Origin: Dactylosporangium roseum
GTDB lineage: Bacteria; Actinomycetota; Actinomycetes; Mycobacteriales; Micromonosporaceae
Length of the DNA stretch: 64,000 nucleotides
Reading direction: 5' to 3'
Assembly (NCBI RefSeq): GCF_025264685.1
Contig: NZ_CP073721.1
Span: 1,417,001 to 1,481,000 of the forward strand
In this document: piece after piece, positions 50,882 to 59,703 of the stretch
Numbering within the stretch: position 1 is the first letter of the stretch
Layout: every line of letters starts with the position of its first letter
Position numbers and translations under genes: made by a program
Notes under the pieces: model-generated
Databases searched by the model: none
What the model saw: the letters and a program-made list of their open reading frames with translations, nothing else
What the model was told of the DNA's origin: nothing

Positions 50882-52396
50882 TTAGAAGGCTCCCGCTCTG
50901 CGCAGCCTCCGGGGGCGGCCGTCGGGGTCGTGGACGACGCGGTACACCAGGCCCGACCACTGAGAGGTCCACCACGACAGGCGCGGCGCGTGGTACGGGC
51001 GGAGCCGTCCCCTGGGCCGCGGCCCGCTGCGGCCGTCGTCGTGCCACTCCTGCAACGCCCGCGCCGACTCCTCGAACACCTTGACCGCCGCCGGCGGGTC
51101 GGCGGGCACGTCGTCGAGCTCGAGATGCTCGCGGGCCAGCCGCAGGCGCAGCTCCCGGCCGTACTCGCCGGACGGGTCGAGGACCGCGCAGGTGAGCTCC
51201 GAGTCGTGGGTCCAGGATCGCAGCGACACGTTGTCGGAGCCGACGGTCGCCCAGGTGTCGTCGACGACGCAGACCTTCGCGTGCACGTAGATCGGCGTGC
51301 CCTCCGCGTTCTCGGGGCTGAAGACGTGCAGCCGATCGCCGCCGGCCTCGCGCAGCATCGCCAGTGCGCGGTCCCGGCCGTACAACTGCGGGAGCCGCCC
51401 CAGCAGGCCCGGTTGGTCCGGATAGCGCGGCACCACAGCCACGAGGTGCAGGTCGGGCTGGTCCCGCAGCGCGTCGGCGAAGCAGCCGGCGACCTGCGGC
51501 GACCACAGGTACTGGTCCTCGAGGTAGATGAGCCGCCGGGCCTTCGCCACCGCCTTGCGGTAGCCGCGCGCGACGCTGAACTCACCGCCGGGCGCGAAGG
51601 GGTAGCCGCCGTGGCGGTGCGGGTAGGTCCGCAAGAGCTGGACGCTCAGGTCCCCGGCCGGCGCCGGGTCGGGCAACTGCGGCGGCAGCGGGTCGGCGTG
51701 GGTGTCCTCGTTGTAGAGCTTGTCGTGGAGCCGGAAGAACGGGTTGCGGGACAGCGGTGCGGGGTCCTCCCAGCGCTCGCGGAACGTCCGCTCGACCTCG
51801 CCGACCACCGGCCCTTTGAGCTCGAGCTGCACGTCGTGCCAGGGCGCCCGGTCACCGTAGACCGGCGCGATCGCGACCGCCTGCGGGTCGCCGGCGTGGC
51901 CGCTGTCGTCGCCGCGGCCGTGGCACAGGTCGATGCCGCCGACGTAGGCGACGTCCAGCTCGGGGCGGCCCGGGTGGCGCAGCACCACGAACTTCTGGTG
52001 GTGCGACCCGCCGGCGCGCACGCGCATGTCCCGCAGGCACTCGCCGCCGGCCGCCTCGATCTCGTCGCCGAGGTGCTGGTTCTCCTCCTCGCTGAACTGG
52101 AGACCGTCCCAGTGCGAACGCCACACCAGCCCCTTGACGACCACGCCGCGCCCGGCCGCCTCGCACAGCACCCGGGAGATCTCGGTGCCGCCGTCGCCGA
52201 GCCGCTCGTCGGGGTCGCCGCGCCAGTCGGTGAACATCAGCACGTCGCCGCGCACCATGCGCTCGATCGCCGGCAGCAGCTCCGCGTAGTAGTCGCGGCC
52301 GTCGACCAGCGGGCGCACGGCGTTGCCGTCGGACCAGGGGCGCAGTCGCGTGTGCGGGTTGTCCCGCTCCTCCTCGGTCAGGAACCAGTCGCTCAC
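50882..52396 (-). CDS. Phospholipase D family protein
   Basis: 504 residues, GTG overlapping the PAP2 gene stop by four bases. It has two HKD motifs: HHQKFVVLRHPGRPELDVAY with GGID (about residues 150-180) and VHAKVCVVDDTWATVGSDN (about 350-370). The pair forms the active site of PLD phosphodiesterases, which hydrolyse or exchange phospholipid head groups. There is no signal peptide or membrane helix, so it is cytoplasmic or peripheral. Paired with a double-PAP2 membrane protein, it probably joins lipid remodelling: PLD yields phosphatidate, PAP2 removes the phosphate. Confidence 0.9.
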   Translation of the reverse strand: MSDWFLTEEERDNPHTRLRPWSDGNAVRPLVDGRDYYAELLPAIERMVRGDVLMFTDWRGDPDERLGDGGTEISRVLCEAAGRGVVVKGLVWRSHWDGLQFSEEENQHLGDEIEAAGGECLRDMRVRAGGSHHQKFVVLRHPGRPELDVAYVGGIDLCHGRGDDSGHAGDPQAVAIAPVYGDRAPWHDVQLELKGPVVGEVERTFRERWEDPAPLSRNPFFRLHDKLYNEDTHADPLPPQLPDPAPAGDLSVQLLRTYPHRHGGYPFAPGGEFSVARGYRKAVAKARRLIYLEDQYLWSPQVAGCFADALRDQPDLHLVAVVPRYPDQPGLLGRLPQLYGRDRALAMLREAGGDRLHVFSPENAEGTPIYVHAKVCVVDDTWATVGSDNVSLRSWTHDSELTCAVLDPSGEYGRELRLRLAREHLELDDVPADPPAAVKVFEESARALQEWHDDGRSGPRPRGRLRPYHAPRLSWWTSQWSGLVYRVVHDPDGRPRRLRRAGAF

Positions 52397-53844
52397 CGCG
52401 CCGCGACCTCCTCCAGGTCGCTGCGGGCCGGCGGTGCGTCCTCCTCGCACGGCTCCGCCGTGAGGTCACAGTTCGGCTGGATGAGCCACCAGACCGCGCC
52501 CACCCAGAGCGCCGCCAGCAGCAGGCTGCCGAGGACGTCCGTCGGGTGGTGCATCCCGCGGTACATCCGCGAGACCGCCACCCAGGCCGGCATGAGGACG
52601 GCCGCGCTCACGAACAGCCAGCGCCACCAGGACCGGGTCCGCGGCACGACGAGGACCGCGGCGACCGCCCAGACGCAGATCGTGGCCGCCACGTGCCCGG
52701 ACGGGAAGCTCGACGTCGGCATCGGCCCGTCCATGTTCTCCACGTCGGGCCGGGCCCGGCCGACGATGGCGGCACTCGACAGGAACAGCGTCAGCTCGCC
52801 GAACATCACCGTCACCAGGAAGACGACCGGTCGCCAGCGGCGGATGGCGGCCAGCGCGACCGCGCCGAGGGCCAGGCCGATGGCGAGGATCGCGTGGGTG
52901 TTGCCGACCTCGCTGCCGATGATCGTGACCCTGCCGAGCACGTCGTGCCGGTTGCCGGCGAACCAGTGCGGGACGGTGCGGTCCCACAGGATGTCGCCGT
53001 TGCCGTCCTGGTACCGCGCGAGCGGCAGGCCCATCGCCACCAGCGCGCCGAACACGAGCACCCAGGCGATCGCGATCCCGGCGACGGCCGTGCCGGTCCG
53101 CCCGGTGCGCCGGTGCGGCGCGGTGGGGCGCAACTCGCCCGCCGCCTCCGGCTCGATGCCCTCCTCGAGCGGGTGGGTGACCCGCTCGCCCTCGTGGCGC
53201 CGCAGCAGCTCGAACGCCGTGGTGCACACCAGCAGCCACGCGATGCCGAGCGACCAGGCGCCGATCACGTCCGACAGGAAGTGCACGCCGAGCGCCAGCC
53301 GGCTGAACCCGACGAGCACGACCAGCGCGCCGACGCCGATCAGCGCCGCCCTGCGCCACCGCGGCCGCAGCGCGGGCAGGAACACCAGCAGGAGCGCGCC
53401 GTAGCAGATCAGCGAGTTCAGGGAGTGGCCGCTGGGGAAGCTGTTGCCGCCGCCGTGGGCGATGGGCTGCTCCACGACCGGCCGCAGCCGCCCGACGGCG
53501 ATCTTCAAGGTGGGATCGAGGACGAGACCGCCGGCCGCGGTCACGACCAGGAACGCGGCGAGCTTGTACTGTTTGCGGACCGCGACGAGGGTCACCCCGA
53601 TCGCGATGAGCCAGAACAGCACGCCGAAGCTGCCCAGGCGGCTGATGCCACCCATGATCGCGGTGTGGAGGTCGCTCGGCGCGATTGCGGCGTTGAGCCG
53701 TTCGGCGATGCCACGGTCGACAGACTCCAGCGGCACCCATCGCACCCGTACCGCGATCACGAGCAGGCTGAAGAGCAGGGCCGCGGCTCCGAAGCCGGCC
53801 ATCCGTCGCAGTGCGCCACTATCCGTCCTCACGTTTGCCAGCAT
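52393..53844 (-). CDS. Tandem double-PAP2 membrane phosphatase
   Basis: 483 residues with about 12 membrane helices in two PAP2 (lipid phosphate phosphatase) units. Unit 1 has KIAVGRLRP, SFPSGHS and SRLALGVHFLSDV. Unit 2 has VGRARPDVENMDG, SFPSGHVAA and SRMYRGMHHPTDV. Both triads of catalytic motifs look intact, with the first lysine unclear in unit 2. Most PAP2 proteins have one unit, so this is a fusion. Likely substrates are phosphatidate, undecaprenyl diphosphate or similar. The start is assigned at ATG 53844, and the only promoter space to the divergent DUF1206 gene is 24 bases. Confidence 0.87.
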   Translation of the reverse strand: MLANVRTDSGALRRMAGFGAAALLFSLLVIAVRVRWVPLESVDRGIAERLNAAIAPSDLHTAIMGGISRLGSFGVLFWLIAIGVTLVAVRKQYKLAAFLVVTAAGGLVLDPTLKIAVGRLRPVVEQPIAHGGGNSFPSGHSLNSLICYGALLLVFLPALRPRWRRAALIGVGALVVLVGFSRLALGVHFLSDVIGAWSLGIAWLLVCTTAFELLRRHEGERVTHPLEEGIEPEAAGELRPTAPHRRTGRTGTAVAGIAIAWVLVFGALVAMGLPLARYQDGNGDILWDRTVPHWFAGNRHDVLGRVTIIGSEVGNTHAILAIGLALGAVALAAIRRWRPVVFLVTVMFGELTLFLSSAAIVGRARPDVENMDGPMPTSSFPSGHVAATICVWAVAAVLVVPRTRSWWRWLFVSAAVLMPAWVAVSRMYRGMHHPTDVLGSLLLAALWVGAVWWLIQPNCDLTAEPCEEDAPPARSDLEEVAAR

Positions 53845-53868
53845 GCCCAAATTGGGGAACCAGAGAAC

Positions 53869-54687
53869 ATGACCGCCGTGACTACCGCTCACCGGGCCAC
53901 CGACAGTGGGCTCCTGAAGGGCCTCACCCGCGTAGGCTTCATCGGATACGGGTTGCTGCATCTTGCGCTCGCCTGGGTCGCTGCGCAGATCGCCCTGGGG
54001 GAGAGCGGCCAGGAGGCGGACCAGTCCGGCGCGTTCCGGACGCTCGCCGCGCAGCCGTTCGGCAAGCCGCTGCTGTGGTTCGTCATCGCCTGTCTCGTCG
54101 CCCTCGCGGTCTGGCAGGCCATCCTCGCCGTCTGGGGTCACCGGGACGTCCGCGGCAAGGAGCGGATCGCCGAGCGGGTCTTCTCGGGCGCCCGCGTGAT
54201 CGTCTACCTGGTGCTCGCGTGGTCCGCCGGGAAGGTCGTCACCGGCGCACCGCAGTCGAGCGCCGAACAGCAGCAGCAGGTCACCGCCGGGATCCTGGCC
54301 AAGCCGGCCGGGCAGTGGCTGGTCGCGCTGATCGGCGTCGGCGTGCTCGCGTTCGGCGTCGGGATGATGTGGTACGGCCTGAAGCGCGAGTTCGAGAAGA
54401 AGCTGTCCATCGGCGGCGAACTGCCGTACAAGGCCCGCCGGGCGGTGATCCGCGCCGGGCAGATCGGCTACACGTCGAAGGGCGTCGCGTTCGGCATCGT
54501 CGGCCTCCTGCTGGTGCGGGCCGCGGCCACGAACGACCCGGCGAAGTCCCGCGGCCTGGACGCGGCCCTGCACACGATCGCCGACCAACCGTTCGGCAAG
54601 TTCCTGCTGCTCGCGGTCGCCCTCGGGGTGGCGGCGTTCGGCGTCTACTGCTTCTTCCAGGCCCGGTACCGCAAGGTGGGCACGTGA
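53869..54687 (+). CDS. DUF1206 membrane protein
   Basis: 272 residues with six hydrophobic helices in three repeats of about 85 residues, each opening with the (V/I)GxxxxGxxxxxxAW-type pattern (TRVGFIGYGLLHLALAW; ARVIVYLVLAWSAG; GQIGYTSKGVAFGIVG), the DUF1206 design. Function is unknown. ATG 53869 follows GGGGAACCAGAG. Its stop overlaps the diacylglycerol-kinase-like start in GTGA, so it is translationally linked to lipid-phosphate metabolism. Confidence 0.85.
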   Translation: MTAVTTAHRATDSGLLKGLTRVGFIGYGLLHLALAWVAAQIALGESGQEADQSGAFRTLAAQPFGKPLLWFVIACLVALAVWQAILAVWGHRDVRGKERIAERVFSGARVIVYLVLAWSAGKVVTGAPQSSAEQQQQVTAGILAKPAGQWLVALIGVGVLAFGVGMMWYGLKREFEKKLSIGGELPYKARRAVIRAGQIGYTSKGVAFGIVGLLLVRAAATNDPAKSRGLDAALHTIADQPFGKFLLLAVALGVAAFGVYCFFQARYRKVGT

Positions 54688-55595
54688 CGCGCTCCGCGGT
54701 CATCGTCAACCCGTCGAAGGTCGTCGACCTCGACGAGCGTCGCCGGGAGATCTGCGCCGCGCTCGCGGCGGCGAACTGGCCCGAGCCGCTCTGGCTGGAG
54801 ACGACCCCGGACGACCCAGGCTGCGGCATGGCGGTGCAGGCGGTCGCCGAGGGTGTCGACGTGGTGCTCGCGTGCGGCGGCGACGGCACCGTCATGGCCG
54901 TGGCGTCCGTGCTCGCGGGCACCGGCATCGCCCTGGCGCTGATCCCCTCCGGCACCGGCAACCTCCTGGCGACCAACTTCGGCATCACCAGGGACGTGCG
55001 GGCGGCGCTCGACGTGGCGATCAGCGGCGCCCGCCGCCGGATCGACGTCGGGGTGGTCGAGGGCGCCGACACGGTGACCGGCCATCCGGGCACGTTCACC
55101 GTGATGGCCGGCATGGGGTTCGACGCCGCGATGGTGGGCGAGACGCCGGACGACCGCAAGCGCCGGTTCGGCTGGGTCGCCTACGTGGTTTCCGGCCTGC
55201 GCAATCTCCACCGTCGCCGGATGCCGCTGCGGATCCGCCTCGACGGTGGCCGGTGGATGCACCGCCGGGCGAGCAGCGTCCTGGTGGCCAACGTGGGACG
55301 CCTACAGGGCGGCATCCCGTTGCTGCCCGACGCGGCCCCGGACGACGGGTGGCTGGACGTGGCGGTGCTCACGCCGCGCGACATCACGGACTGGGCGCAG
55401 CTCGCCTGGGGCGTCGTCCTGCGGTGGGGAAGGACACCGCGGCTGGAGACGTTCCGAGCCCGCCGGGTCGAGGTGCTCACCAGCCGTGCGGAGCCGCGCG
55501 AACTGGACGGCGACGTGGTGGCCCCGGCCCGCCGCCTGATGGCCGAGATCGTCCCGGGTGCCCTGCTGTTGTGCGTCCCCGCCGAGCGGGGCTGA
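54684..55595 (+). CDS. Diacylglycerol kinase-like lipid kinase
   Basis: 303 residues, GTG overlapping the previous stop. The DAGK catalytic domain has SAVIVNPSKV, the nucleotide motif CGGDGTVMAVASVLAGTGIA, then IPSGTGNLLATNFGI; the C-terminal beta-sandwich includes GMGFDAAMVGETPDDRKRRF and ANVGRLQGGIPLLPDAAPDD. It would phosphorylate diacylglycerol or a related lipid using ATP. Its product is a substrate for the divergent PAP2 phosphatase, so the two operons could run an opposing kinase/phosphatase cycle. It is cytoplasmic and membrane-associated. Confidence 0.92.
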   Translation: MTRSAVIVNPSKVVDLDERRREICAALAAANWPEPLWLETTPDDPGCGMAVQAVAEGVDVVLACGGDGTVMAVASVLAGTGIALALIPSGTGNLLATNFGITRDVRAALDVAISGARRRIDVGVVEGADTVTGHPGTFTVMAGMGFDAAMVGETPDDRKRRFGWVAYVVSGLRNLHRRRMPLRIRLDGGRWMHRRASSVLVANVGRLQGGIPLLPDAAPDDGWLDVAVLTPRDITDWAQLAWGVVLRWGRTPRLETFRARRVEVLTSRAEPRELDGDVVAPARRLMAEIVPGALLLCVPAERG

Positions 55596-55659
55596 GCAGC
55601 GGCGACGTCGACTGGGAACGCGCCATCCGGCTGCCGGCCGACCCGAGGACTGCCCTCGA

Positions 55660-56019
55660 TCAGGGCGTCGGGCCTTCGTCCTCCCGGCGCTTCAGGTCCT
55701 CCTCCCAGCGACGCAGCAACTCCGCGTCGTTGCGGGACTGCGTCGTGTCGATCCCGCGCAGGAACTCGGGGTCGTCGTCCGGTGCCAGCGGCCGCCTCGG
55801 GCCGCGGCCGCCGGCCGCCACCCCGGCGTGTTGTTCCATGGCGACCGGCCGCCCGGCGAAGAACCACGCGATCGGCCCCACGATCGGCAGCAACAGGATC
55901 ACGAAGAACCACACGGGCCGGGGGAGCCCGCGGACGTCCTCACGCTCCGAGGACAAGCAATCGATCAGCGCGACGAGCGTCGCGACCAGCACGATGATGA
56001 AGGGCAGTGCGCGTCCCAT
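55660..56019 (-). CDS. PLDc_N domain small membrane protein
   Basis: 119 residues. Two membrane helices (about 5-22 and 36-54) surround DCLSSEREDVRGLPRPVWFF, the hallmark of the phospholipase D N-terminal (PLDc_N) family, which occurs alone in many actinobacteria. The C-terminal half is charged and cytoplasmic (WEEDLKRREDEGP). Function is unknown. It converges on the lipid kinase gene with a 64-base gap. Confidence 0.85.
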   Translation of the reverse strand: MGRALPFIIVLVATLVALIDCLSSEREDVRGLPRPVWFFVILLLPIVGPIAWFFAGRPVAMEQHAGVAAGGRGPRRPLAPDDDPEFLRGIDTTQSRNDAELLRRWEEDLKRREDEGPTP

Positions 56020-56046
56020 GGCGCCATCATGACTCAGCGAACGGGC

Positions 56047-56334
56047 CTATGACACCAGCAAGAGGGTGCCCGTCACGCAGTACAGGAGGATGAGGACGAC
56101 GAGCGCCGGCAAGGACCGTCCGATCGGGGTGGGGATCCGCCGGGTGCGGCGGCGGGTCAGCGCCACCATGCCGGCCCAGACGAGTGCGATCGCGGCCAGT
56201 GCCCACGTGCTCACGGGTGGCGCCGTGTGGGTGACGGCCATGCGGGCTAGTAGCAGGGCCACCACGGTGAGTGAGATGAGGGTGCGCCGCCAGGACAGGA
56301 TGGTGCGTTCGATCTGGGCGCCGTCGGGGTTCAC
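56047..56334 (-). CDS. DUF202 family membrane protein, second of a pair
   Basis: 95 residues with three membrane helices. The N-terminal AQIERTILSWRRTLISLTVV is the DUF202 motif (ER(T)xLxWxRT). Its ATG overlaps the stop of the upstream DUF202 gene in ATGA. The two small proteins are probably made together and could form a heteromer. Confidence 0.85.
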   Translation of the reverse strand: MNPDGAQIERTILSWRRTLISLTVVALLLARMAVTHTAPPVSTWALAAIALVWAGMVALTRRRTRRIPTPIGRSLPALVVLILLYCVTGTLLLVS

Positions 56335-56687
56335 AGCAGGGTCGCCACGAGCAGGGCACCGGCGCCGATGGTGACGATCAGCGCGAGGACCGCCGGGAAG
56401 CGGGACGGCGGCAGCGCCTCACCCAGCCGCATCGCCCGTTCGCTGCGGGCCCAGTGGTCGACCGCGCGCAGCGCGACCAGGCCGCCGAGGGCGAGCAGCG
56501 ACACCGCGATCCCCACCCGGAGGCGATGTTCCGGGAGGAACTGGGAGACCGCCAGGCCGCCACCGACGAGGGCCAGTGCGGTGCGGAGCCAGGCCAGGAA
56601 CGTGCGCTCGTTGGCCAGCGAAAAGCGGTAGTCCGGAGTGGTGCCGACGGATCGGACCTCATCCGGATCGAACCAGCGTCGGATCAT
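56331..56687 (-). CDS. DUF202 family (YidH-like) membrane protein, first of a pair
   Basis: 118 residues from ATG 56687 (a TTG at 56702 is possible). YRFSLANERTFLAWLRTALALVGGGLAV is the DUF202 core, here at residues about 19-46, followed by two more helices. The function is unknown across the family. It is divergent from the FtsX permease with a 48-base gap. Confidence 0.83.
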   Translation of the reverse strand: MIRRWFDPDEVRSVGTTPDYRFSLANERTFLAWLRTALALVGGGLAVSQFLPEHRLRVGIAVSLLALGGLVALRAVDHWARSERAMRLGEALPPSRFPAVLALIVTIGAGALLVATLL

Positions 56688-56721
56688 TGCCCACAGCGAC
56701 AAGGTTGTCAGACTCCCTCGG

Positions 56722-56727
56722 TACAGT
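56722..56727 (+). promoter_or_regulatory. Leaderless -10 box of the MacB/FtsX-like permease gene
   Basis: TACAGT ends 8 bases before ATG 56736 and no ribosome site is present, the pattern of leaderless transcription. Confidence 0.4.
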
Positions 56728-56735
56728 CGCGCGCG

Positions 56736-59270
56736 ATGCTGCGAACAACTCTTGCCGGACTACGCGCGCACAAGCTCCGGCTGTTGCTGACCGCGACCGC
56801 CATCATGATCGGTGTCGGTTTCCTGGCCGGCACCCTGGTCTATGGCGACACGGCCAAGGCGGCCTTCTACGACGACCTGGCCCGGGCCGCCAAGAACGTC
56901 GACGCCTCCGTCGGCACCTCCAATGCGGTCAGCTTCGCCGAGACCTCGCGGCGTCTCGACTTCGGCGTCGTCGACGAGGTGCGCTCGGTGCCCGGCGTGG
57001 CACACGTCGACGGCCGCATGGCCGAGCGGCTGCCGATGCTGGACGGCAAGGGCCGCCTCATCTCCAACCTTGGCCGCATCGGCTGGGCGTTGTCGACGCC
57101 GGGTGACGGGCATCTCTCGATGTACGACATCGGAAAGGGGCGCCTCCCCGCGCGCACCGGCGAGATCGCGGTCGACGACACCACCGCGGAGATCTACGGC
57201 TTCACGGTCGGCCAGCAGGTCTCCGTCGTCGGACCGGACCAGCGGCCGGTGGCGCTCACCATGGTCGGCGTCATGGACCTCGGCGCCAACAAGCGCTTCG
57301 CGGGCCTGACCGTCGCCGCGCTCACGCCGGAGGACATGCGCACGCTCACCGAGGCGAGCGGGTTCGCCGAGGTGGTCGTCTCCGCGCGGCCCGGTGTGAC
57401 CCAGCGTCAGCTCGCCGACCGCCTCCAGGAGCACCTCGGCGGCCGGGCGCGGGTGCTGACCGGCGAGGAGGCGCGCGCCGACTACGCGGTCGCCGCCGCG
57501 AAGTACGTCGACGGCTTCCTCGTCGTCATCTTCGGCTTCGGCCTCATCGCGCTCGCGGTGTCCGTCTTCGTCATCTACAACACGTTTGCCATCCTGGTCG
57601 CCCAGCGGGTCCGCGAGCTGGCGCTCCTGCGCTGCGTCGGCGCCTCCCGACCGCAGTTGTTCGGCTCGGTGGTGCTCGAGGCGGTGGTCGTCGGCGTGGT
57701 CGCCTCGCTCGGCGGCCTGCTCGTCAGCACCGTCGTCGGCGAGGGCCTGCTCATCGGCCGCAACACCGTCGGCAGCGGCGTGCGGGTCGACCGGCTGATC
57801 GTCACGCCCACCACCGTCGTCGTCGGGGTCTGCGCGGGCACCTTCTGCACCGTCGTCGCCGCGCTGCTCCCGGCGGTCACCGCGAGCCGGATTCCGCCGT
57901 TGGCCGCGCTCCGCGCCACGACGCTGGCGGCGGCCGCTCCCGGCGGCCGTCCGCTGCGCACGGTGATCGCGGCGGTGCTGGCCGCGGGCGGTGCCCTCGT
58001 CATGATCGCCGGCACCCGGGTCCCCGGCTTCAACGGCGTGCCGATCGTGTTCGCCGGCGCGATCGCGGTCTTCACCGGCATCGTCATCGCCTCGCCGCTC
58101 ATCGTCGCCCGGCTCACCGCCTGGGCCGGCTGGCTGCCGGCGAAGCTTCTCGGCGCGCCGGCCCGCCTCGCGGTGACCAACGCGCTGCGCAACCCGAAGC
58201 GGGTCGCCGCCACCACGAGCGCGCTCATGGTCGGCCTGGCCCTGATGAGCGTGTTCAGCGTCCTGCTCGCGACCGCCCGCGCCCAGGCCGAGCGGGAGCT
58301 CGACGAGAACTTCGCGGTCGACTACATCATCAGCGGCGTCTACACGCCGGGTGGCCAGACCCGGCGGGTGCCGATCGCGGTCACCGAGGTCCTGCGCTCG
58401 CACAGTGAGCTGGCGGCGGTCGCGGGCGCGCGCAGCCGGGACGCCGACGTCGACGGCCGGCGGGCCGAGATCTGGGCGATGGAGCCCGGCGCGCTCGACA
58501 CCGTGCTGCGACCGGAGATCACCGCCGGTTCGGCCGCGGCGCTGCGGCCGGGCACGGTCGCGCTCAACCGGTTCTTCGCCGACGCGATCGGAGCGAAGGT
58601 GGGCTCGGAGATCCGGGTCAGGTCGCAGACGCTGCGGGTGGTGGCGCTCTACGACGACGCGCCGACCGAGGGCCAGGCCCTCGTCCACTGGGACGACTAC
58701 GCGACCATCTTCGGGCCCGGCGACCCCGATCAGGTGCTGGTGAAGGCCGCCGAAGGGGTCAGCCCGGAGGCGTCTCGCGCGGCGGTCGACGCGTCGTTGA
58801 AGGAGGCGCCGCTCACCCAGGTCTCCAGCCAGGCCGAGTGGCGCGCCCGGATCACCGGCACGCTCGACGAGCAGCTCGGCGTGTTCTCGGCGCTGCTGGG
58901 CATGTCGATCGTCATCGGCCTGACCGGCATCGCCAACACGCTCGCCCTGTCCGTCCTGGAGCGCACCCGCGAGTCCGCACTGCTGCGCGCTCTCGGCCTG
59001 TCCCGCGGCCAGCTTCGCGGGATGCTCGTCCTGGAGGCGATGCTCATGGCGGTCGTCGGCGCGGTGGTGGGTGTCGGGTTCGGCGTGCTCGTGGGCGTCT
59101 CGGCGGCGGTCGGCCTCATCCGGCAGTACGGTCACGGCAGCCCCGTCCTTCCGTATGGCCAGCTCCTGCTGTACGTCGTGATCGCCGCCCTGGCCGGCGC
59201 CGTGGCCGCACTCCTGCCGGCCCGCCGCGCCGCGCACCCCCCAATAGCGCCCGCCATGACCGACACCTAA
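56736..59270 (+). CDS. FtsX/MacB-like ABC permease (orphan)
   Basis: 844 residues with the MacB periplasmic-core plus FtsX layout in two halves. Helix 1 is LLLTATAIMIGVGFLAGTLV; the first outside domain is about 45-250; membrane blocks follow at about 260-480; then a second outside domain (about 515-710) and last three helices from about 725. FtsX loops QRVRELALLRCVGASRPQLF and RTRESALLRALGLSRGQLRG are clear. It belongs to the common actinobacterial family and is unlike the three larger permeases, lacking their Cys pairs. No ATPase gene is adjacent, so it must use one encoded elsewhere, or its partner was lost. Confidence 0.88.
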   Translation: MLRTTLAGLRAHKLRLLLTATAIMIGVGFLAGTLVYGDTAKAAFYDDLARAAKNVDASVGTSNAVSFAETSRRLDFGVVDEVRSVPGVAHVDGRMAERLPMLDGKGRLISNLGRIGWALSTPGDGHLSMYDIGKGRLPARTGEIAVDDTTAEIYGFTVGQQVSVVGPDQRPVALTMVGVMDLGANKRFAGLTVAALTPEDMRTLTEASGFAEVVVSARPGVTQRQLADRLQEHLGGRARVLTGEEARADYAVAAAKYVDGFLVVIFGFGLIALAVSVFVIYNTFAILVAQRVRELALLRCVGASRPQLFGSVVLEAVVVGVVASLGGLLVSTVVGEGLLIGRNTVGSGVRVDRLIVTPTTVVVGVCAGTFCTVVAALLPAVTASRIPPLAALRATTLAAAAPGGRPLRTVIAAVLAAGGALVMIAGTRVPGFNGVPIVFAGAIAVFTGIVIASPLIVARLTAWAGWLPAKLLGAPARLAVTNALRNPKRVAATTSALMVGLALMSVFSVLLATARAQAERELDENFAVDYIISGVYTPGGQTRRVPIAVTEVLRSHSELAAVAGARSRDADVDGRRAEIWAMEPGALDTVLRPEITAGSAAALRPGTVALNRFFADAIGAKVGSEIRVRSQTLRVVALYDDAPTEGQALVHWDDYATIFGPGDPDQVLVKAAEGVSPEASRAAVDASLKEAPLTQVSSQAEWRARITGTLDEQLGVFSALLGMSIVIGLTGIANTLALSVLERTRESALLRALGLSRGQLRGMLVLEAMLMAVVGAVVGVGFGVLVGVSAAVGLIRQYGHGSPVLPYGQLLLYVVIAALAGAVAALLPARRAAHPPIAPAMTDT

Positions 59271-59315
59271 CCCGCCGCCCCCGCCGCCCGTTACCCCCAC
59301 GCCCCCACCCCCATC

Positions 59316-59396
59316 CGCGTCGATCTTGCAGTTATGGTGCCGGGACGCTCCCTGAATGCCCGGTTTGTCAGGCACCACAACTGCAAGATCGACGCG
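59316..59396 (-). repeat. Dispersed palindromic repeat, copy 3 (inverted)
   Basis: Arms 59316-59341 and 59371-59396 pair over 26 bp with one mismatch. The 29-base loop matches copies 1 and 2 only when read on the minus strand (TGACAAACCGGGCATTCAGG), so the element is inserted in the opposite orientation. It lies 46 bases after the permease stop. Confidence 0.85.
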
Positions 59397-59703
59397 TCAT
59401 CGGCGGGGGCCGGGGTGGGGGTGCGGCCTGCGGCGACGGTGTGTGACCTTTTCCGCAGCGGGGTGGGATGTGGCTGCGGAGTGTGGTGGAATGAGTCGGA
59501 CTTATCGGGAATTATGGGCTATTTCGCCCCCTCTTGGGTGCGGACTGCTCTCGTTGGGTGACGATTTTCACCGCCAAATCCAACCTACTCACAAGTAACG
59601 TTCGGAGGGCGAGCCTGTTACCACGCGGGTCGCGCCGTAACGTGGGGCGCAAGTCGCCGGCGAAGGCGCAGGTGACTGTCAAGCAGGAGGACCTCGGACA
59701 ACG
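59397..59703 (+). promoter_or_regulatory. Upstream control region of etfBA
   Basis: This 307-base stretch holds no gene I can support. It is AT-richer than its surroundings at 59490-59600. TACTCACAAGTA (59586-59597) is an inverted repeat TACT-N4-AGTA, a plausible repressor site about 107 bases before the etfB start. GTTAC (59617-59621) and GTAAC (59637-59641) form another. AGGAGG (about 59685) is the ribosome site. Confidence 0.4.
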
